Source: Tragulus kanchil
Taxonomy: Eukaryota; Chordata; Mammalia; Artiodactyla; Tragulidae
Reading direction: 5' to 3'
Assembly: GCA_022376925.1 (NCBI GenBank)
Contig: JAIOJX010000024.1
Coordinates: 168,237,608-168,301,607 of the forward strand
Length of the DNA: 64,000 nucleotides
This document shows, one piece after another, positions 58,761 through 64,000 of the stretch. The notes below the pieces were generated by a model, which saw only the letters and a list, made by a program, of their open reading frames with translations, was not told the origin of the DNA and did not search any database. A program made the translations under genes and the position numbers. Each line of letters begins with the position of its first letter. The first letter of the stretch is position 1.

Positions 58761-59678
58761 TATAATAAAAAGGGAAAGAAACAAAACAGACATTATCCAT
58801 AAACCCTATATTTATCTGATTCACTCGAAACAATGACTCTGTCAAATTGCTGTAAAAAGGTCTAATCGTTCACCCTCAGTTTCTACATGTAATTTGTGGC
58901 CCTCAGAATCTGATTCCCCCCTCAATAGAAAAGAAATACTTAGGAAAAAATAAAATAAAAAGAATTCGTGAGACTCGAGCTTTTGGGTGTTTGCGCTGCA
59001 TATTCCACTGCACATGAGTGTAAAGAGAAAAACACTGTTTTGAGTTGTCCCTAGGCATTTTCAGTATTCTTCCCTGCTCACACCAACAGTGTGGACATTT
59101 AGATAACAAGTAAGCTTAGGCATCTTGCCATAAATTCTTGGCTTTCTTTTCCTAGAGCCCCTTTAAAACAGCCACTTAGAGAGTAGCCCTCAAAAAGTTA
59201 GTGACTCCACCCCAACCACCTTAAACAGACTAGGGCGCCTGCTGCCCTGCTTCTATCTCTTGTTTGCATGTGACCTGAGATGGAGGACGGCCCTTCCCCT
59301 GGTTCAGCCACCTGCCCTGGCCTGCACCTCTGAGACACGTGAGGAATGGGCCACAGTTCAAATGTAAGTGACTATGTTTAACTGGTAAACAAGCTGTGAA
59401 AGATGTGCGCAATGGATGAGCACTCAGCAGTAAGAAGAAACAAACTACTAATACCCACAGCATGGACGAACATCAAAGCAAAAGACACTGGACTCAGGAC
59501 AGTATGTGCTGTACAATTCTACTCATTGAAAATTCTTGAATAGGCATATTTAATATCACATTTAAAAAATAGAGTATTCGTTGGTAGGAAGGGAAACGCG
59601 GCAGTTGGCTGGAGAGCGACACGAGGGAACTTTCTGTGGCGACACAGGGGTGTGGTTATACGTGTATGCTTCTGTCCA

Positions 59679-61828
59679 AACTCTACAGCTGAGACCTGTG
59701 CATTTCAATTCATGTAATTTTTTTTTAAAAAAGTAAAATAGTATGTGGTGGGTGGGAAGTGGAACAAGTTGTAGATAAGAGAGGATGACAGAACGTGGAT
59801 GATTTTGGAGCTGGGTGACGACTAGATGGGAATTTACCATTCTGTTTATTATTCTACTTTGTAATTTGCTTTAAGTTTCTATAATAAAAAGGGAAAGAAA
59901 CAAAACAGACATTATCCATAAACCCTATATTTATCTGATTCACTCGAAACAATGACTCTGTCAAATTGCTGTAAAAAGGTCTAATCGTTCACCCTCAGTT
60001 TCTACATGTAATTTGTGGCCCTCCAGCCACACACTAACTATGCCGGGCGCCAATTACCAGCCCCCACTATTCAATAGCACCATCATAACCTTTCTTTGCC
60101 TCATTTTTCCCCTTCACCAAATAATAATAGTAGTAGCAGCAATATTTGCCCCGAGTTTTATGAGGATTAAATAATAAAATATACAGAGTGTTTCAACCCG
60201 TGCAAGAGCATTAGTTATTATTCTCATGAATACAACCTGCTACCATTTCTTTCTAATTCCTTGGAGCTATTGAGTCGCCAGTAACTAAATGGCAGCTAAG
60301 GGGTGCATAGTTTCCTCTTCTCAGAACAGGAGCCACTGAAGTTTCTGAGCAGAGAAGCTCTATAATATAAATTGTGCTTTAGAAAGAACATTCACATTTC
60401 AGTCCGTCCTCATGCATGCTGGGCTTAGTGGGCTGAAATGTATGTGTTCTAAATAGAGTAGGTATGTTTCTAACTAGGGATACTGAACAGCATTCCTACA
60501 GAGAGCAGGAGGTTTTGTTTCAAAATGATACTTCTGTGTGGCTCTCTTCAGTGGACAACTGAAGATATTTGCAAACACACTATATTAGATAAGTTCATCT
60601 TCTGATCCGGATCTAATCAAATGAAGCAGTCACCAAAATTAACTTAGGGTCAACACTGTTTCTACATAAATGATGACCTGCAGCAAACAAGCTCTTAGGA
60701 GCCTGTTCTAACCAAGATACTGTTAGGATAACCACCTTCTTAAACCTTCGATAGAGCCTCAAGTTTCAACTCTACAGCTGAGACCTGTGCATTTCAATTC
60801 ATGTAATTTTTTAAAAAGTAAAATAGTATGTGGTGGGTGGGAAGTGGAACAAGTTGTAGATAAGAGAGGATGACAGAACGTGGATGATTTTGGAGCTGGG
60901 TGACGACTAGATGGGAATTTACCATTCTGTTTATTATTCTACTTTGTAATTTGCTTTAAGTTTCTATAATAAAAGGAAAGAAACAAAACAGACATTATCC
61001 ATAAACCCTATATTTATCTGATTCACTCGAAACAATGACTCTGTCAAATTGCTGTAAAAAGGTCTAATCGTTCACCCTCAGTTTCTACATGTAATTTGTG
61101 GCCCTCCAGCCACACACTAACTATGCCGGGCGCCAATTACCAGCCCCCACTATTCAATAGCACCATCATAACCTTTCTTTGCCTCATTTTTCCCCTTCAC
61201 CAAATAATAATAGTAGTAGCAGCAATATTTGCCCCGAGTTTTATGAGGATTAAATAATAAAATATACAGAGTGTTTCAACCCGTGCAAGAGCATTAGTTA
61301 TTATTCTCATGAATACAACCTGCTACCATTTCTTTCTAATTCCTTGGAGCTATTGAGTCGCCAGTAACTAAATGGCAGCTAAGGGGTGCATAGTTTCCTC
61401 TTCTCAGAACAGGAGCCACTGAAGTTTCTGAGCAGAGAAGCTCTATAATATAAATTGTGCTTTAGAAAGAACATTCACATTTCAGTCCGTCCTCATGCAT
61501 GCTGGGCTTAGTGGGCTGAAATGTATGTGTTCTAAATAGAGTAGGTATGTTTCTAACTAGGGATACTGAACAGCATTCCTACAGAGAGCAGGAGGTTTTG
61601 TTTCAAAATGATACTTCTGTGTGGCTCTCTTCAGTGGACAACTGAAGATATTTGCAAACACACTATATTAGATAAGTTCATCTTCTGATCCGGATCTAAT
61701 CAAATGAAGCAGTCACCAAAATTAACTTAGGGTCAACACTGTTTCTACATAAATGATGACCTGCAGCAAACAAGCTCTTAGGAGCCTGTTCTAACCAAGA
61801 AACTGTTAGGATAAGTACCTTCTTAAAC
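59679..61828 (+). repeat. direct duplication 16 (offset 1089 to about 1085), likely assembly overlap
   Basis: 59679-60745 repeats at 60768-61828. Homopolymer changes (T9 versus T6, A and G runs) lie near the second copy start. Filler of about 22 bases lies at 60746-60767. Confidence 0.92.
60090..60225 (+). mobile_element. MIR SINE
   Basis: TTTGCCTCATTTTTCCCC, then GTTTTATGAGGATTAAATAA, then CAAGAGCATTAGTTATTATT, in MIR order. Repeated at about 61177-61310. Confidence 0.75.
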
Positions 61829-62310
61829 TCTTCTAAGATAGTCCACGTTCCACTTACGGTGCCTCATAGGGCACTATAGCATAAGAAAGAGTATTATGCA
61901 AGTTTCTAGCACATGCAGTCTAGCTCTCATAAAGTGTAATTCAAACACAGACCCTAATATCACTATTACTCCAATTTATAAAAGCTCTGTTTTCTTTTCC
62001 AGCCATACAAACAACAAAGTACGTATTTTTACAAACACCATTCCCTAAATTTTAGGGAGCTAGTAACCTAAGAACGGAGTCTGTTTATTCTACGAGTAAC
62101 TAGGCTCATTGGCGAGTTGACGAAATAAAAGAAAACGTGTTGGAAAAGTCAAGTGAAAAGCAATATGTTACCCAAACAAATCAACTGTCTTTAAACAAAA
62201 CACGTTTTTCTTTCCTTTGCAATCAAGAGAAGTATGTCAGCAATAAAAGCGCACGTAATTAACATCAATCTCATCTCTTATGCCATGGTCAAAAATAGTC
62301 TCTGCACTCC
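60226..62310. other. unique AT-rich sequence, no gene seen
   Basis: Partly repeated by duplication 16. No element or exon recognised in 61829-62310. Confidence 0.45.
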
Positions 62311-62319
62311 TGCCTGTAT

Positions 62320-62650
62320 GGTAACCAGTGAACTGCAGAACTTGCTGTGAGGCGCGCTCAGTGAAGCACCCAACTCCGCTCGTGGCAGATGGAAATGAGG
62401 TTTATTTAGGCTGGCGCCTGCGACCACCCGCAAGGAACTAAGTTTCCTGCGAGGGCCCCACTGGAGGTAAAGGGCGGTTTTTAAAGGCTGAACCAAGCAA
62501 TGGCGCAAGACGCTCCCCTTTGATTGGGATTGGCTACACATGCGCATTCCCTCTTAACCATCAGAATAGTCTAGGGGCCTCTTCGTAAATTGCAGTCAAT
62601 GACGATTTAACAGAAAACAATGCTAACAGAGAGGAATCTTACAGATGTCA
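62320..62650 (-). mobile_element. LTR-like sequence (possible solo LTR)
   Basis: On the minus strand, features occur in LTR order: AGCCAATCCC (CAAT box), CCTTTAAAAACC (TATA-like), AATAAACCTCATTT (polyadenylation signal), then a GC-rich R/U5-like stretch ending near CAGCAAGTTCTGCA. No internal retroviral genes are adjacent. The borders and family are not resolved. Confidence 0.45.
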
Positions 62651-62799
62651 CTAATCAGTAACCACCAGTAAACCATTTTGCATTCCCTTTTACAAACTCT
62701 TAAGATTTCCTGAGAGTTTGGAAGAATTTCCGCATAAAGCCTCAAGAACGTTCTCTGAGCTATCACAGACACCTGCTGCCAGTGTGCTCCGACCGTGGC

Positions 62800-63470
62800 T
62801 CCCAAAGTGGAAATGTCTGCATGCAAAAGCACTGGTGCCCAGGGCGCGGTAACGGGGCGAAGGCCGCCCCCGCAGGCCCCCCACCCCCCGACTGGGACAC
62901 ATTCCCCTCCGCGGGGATTAGGGAGCTGGGAAAGTAAGGGGGAGCCGGGGGAACGACGCTTCTCACCCGCACCCACTCGGCCGCCGTCCTCCCTCCCGCG
63001 CCCCGCTGCACAGGGGACTTACAGCTCCGGTCTCGACAGGGCCAGCTTCTGAAGCGAGCTGATAACGGGGGGCAGCAGCCGCGGGCACGGCTCGAGCCAG
63101 TGGGGCCCCCTCTGCAGGACACCAGGCCGCGGCCCAGACTGCGGCAGCCTCTGAACTGCCCCAGAAGATTCGAAGAGAAGACGCGTTGGACGCCGCACGC
63201 CAGGTTCAGCCGGGAAAAACGCTGCCCGGACGCTAAATACAGGAGACTAGCTAATAAGGTTCAGGTGTTTCCGGACCCCACGCCCCGCCTCCAGGCAAGC
63301 CCCGCCCAGGCACGCGGGGGCGGGACTGCGACGTTACCAAGGAGAGGCGGTGCACTTCCCCGGAGCCTGCGTGCTGCCCGCGAGGAAGCAGAGGGCGCCA
63401 TCTTTGGTGCGGGCAAGAGAAAAAGTGGGCGGGGAACGGGGCTGCGGGTTTCGTTGAATCTCTTGTTGGT
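62800..63470. promoter_or_regulatory. CpG island / candidate promoter
   Basis: Dense CpG and G+C in an otherwise AT-rich window. GC boxes near 63316 (GGGGGCGGGAC) and 63428 (GGGCGGGG), a YY1-like GCGCCATCTTT at 63395-63405, and a plus-strand CTCF-like AGCAGAGGGCGCC at about 63388-63400. There is no TATA box. Open frames across it are GC-driven. Direction is unknown; the splice donor at 63022 favours a minus-strand transcript. Confidence 0.65.
63017..63024 (-). promoter_or_regulatory. candidate 5' splice site of a minus-strand first exon
   Basis: On the minus strand the sequence GGAGCTGTAAGTCCCC has GTAAGT, a perfect intron-side donor, leaving the CpG island leftward. The exon side is weak (GCT). 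Single-site evidence only. Confidence 0.35.
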
Positions 63471-63694
63471 GTAGTTACTTCTCTTTGGCTAATCTGCGAC
63501 TGAATTGCTTCTTTTGAAGCCGGTCTCCGAGTTGCAGATAGATTCATTCCCTAGTTGGTCTGGTTTTTTCCCTACCTACTTCTGCTTCTGCCTTTATGTT
63601 CCTGAAAAGCTACTGTGTTCTTTCATGGAGTATCTGTTTTTCCCTCCAGTCTCTTTGTTGTCTATTTTTACCCTTAGGAGAATCAACAAAATCC
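63471..63694. other. T-rich unique sequence, no gene seen
   Basis: Short overlapping open frames (63505-63723, 63596-63787), no family recognised. Confidence 0.4.
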
Positions 63695-63815
63695 TTATTG
63701 TCGGGGATTATGTATACCTGTAAACAAGAAAACTCTGTAAAACGTATAACAATAACCGCTGTACACCAAGCTAATGCAATGTTGTAAAACAAATATACCC
63801 CAATTAAAAAAATTT
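63695..63815 (+). mobile_element. L1 3' end fragment
   Basis: GTAAACAAGAAAACTCTGTA, CGCTGTACACCAAGCTAATG, CAATGTTGTAAAACAAATAT and an A-rich end match the artiodactyl L1 3' terminus. Confidence 0.75.
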
Positions 63816-64000
63816 TTAAATCCTTGTTGTCCAGGGGGCCCTCAAGTTAGAAATTTCCCCAAAATGTTTTTTTAAAACAAAACCTTGCATTCCTTTTACA
63901 AACTCTTAAGATTTCCTGAGAGTTTGGAAGAATTTCCATAAAGCCTCAAGAACGTTCTCTGAGCTATCACAGACACCTGCTGCCAGTGTGCTCCGACCGT

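Larger units (their letters stand above)
57815..60023 (+). repeat. direct duplication 15 (offset 1121 to 1119), likely assembly overlap
   Basis: 57815-58904 repeats at 58936-60023. Filler of about 31 bases lies at 58905-58935. Because it overlaps duplication 14, about 360 bp appear three times (from about 56710, 57815 and 58936). Confidence 0.93.
62677..64000 (+). repeat. direct duplication 17, cut by window end (offset about 1207)
   Basis: The sequence from 62677 (TTTGCATTCCCTTTTACAAAC) resumes at 63884 and matches to the last base, 64000, apart from small indels (CCCTTTT versus CCTTTT; TTCCGCATAAAG versus TTCCATAAAG). Confidence 0.88.

Noticed and set aside
62763..63474. Protein-coding first exons in the CpG island (minus 62763-63122, plus 63100-63474)
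   Set aside because: Frames overlap on both strands with GC-driven composition and no recognisable product; a non-coding first exon is as likely.

Overview
This is mammalian, specifically ruminant, nuclear DNA. The diagnostic elements are the BovB (RTE-class) LINE, Bov-tA and Bov-A2 SINEs, an artiodactyl-type L1, and many copies of a tRNA-Glu-headed CHR-like SINE ending in an AAATAAAT tail. I do not recognise this last SINE as a common cattle subfamily, so the species may be a less studied ruminant lineage. I recognise no host protein-coding exon. Essentially every open frame in the window is transposon-derived or chance.

Layout: about 525-7362 is a nearly complete but broken L1 with a young SINE in its reverse transcriptase. 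From 7363 to 25700 is ordinary intergenic or intronic sequence with scattered Bov-tA SINEs, CHR-like SINEs (including three head-to-tail at 14129-15066), a BovB remnant on the minus strand (21705-23465) and an isolated CTCF-like motif (18256). About 25700-57900 is a degenerate tandem array. Each unit has a roughly 150-250 bp segment, often carrying a CTCF-like core, followed by L1 3'-end and 3'UTR sequence. Some units share BovB or Bov-A2 insertions at the same place, so the units duplicated after those insertions. Two GC-rich islands sit inside the array: one is a MIR SINE (42830-43003), the other a 7SL (SRP) RNA pseudogene (51558-51832). About 57900-62300 is unique sequence with old L1 and MIR pieces. 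The right end holds an LTR-like sequence and a CpG island (62800-63470) with a minus-strand splice-donor candidate, so a transcript could run leftward across the array.

A technical layer covers everything. Sixteen complete direct duplications of 1.06-1.15 kb, plus a seventeenth cut by the window end, occur along the whole window. Their boundaries ignore the biology, cutting through L1, BovB, SINEs and unique DNA alike. The copies are nearly identical, differ mostly by homopolymer indels, and are worst at the junctions, which sometimes carry short unmatched filler. This looks like unmerged overlaps between consecutive assembly pieces. About 17.7 kb is probably redundant and the true locus is near 46 kb. 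Features lying in duplicated stretches should be counted once.

The best biological lead is the L1-derived, CTCF-motif-bearing array next to a CpG island, an architecture like that of the mammalian FIRRE or DXZ4 loci. Identity with either is unproven.
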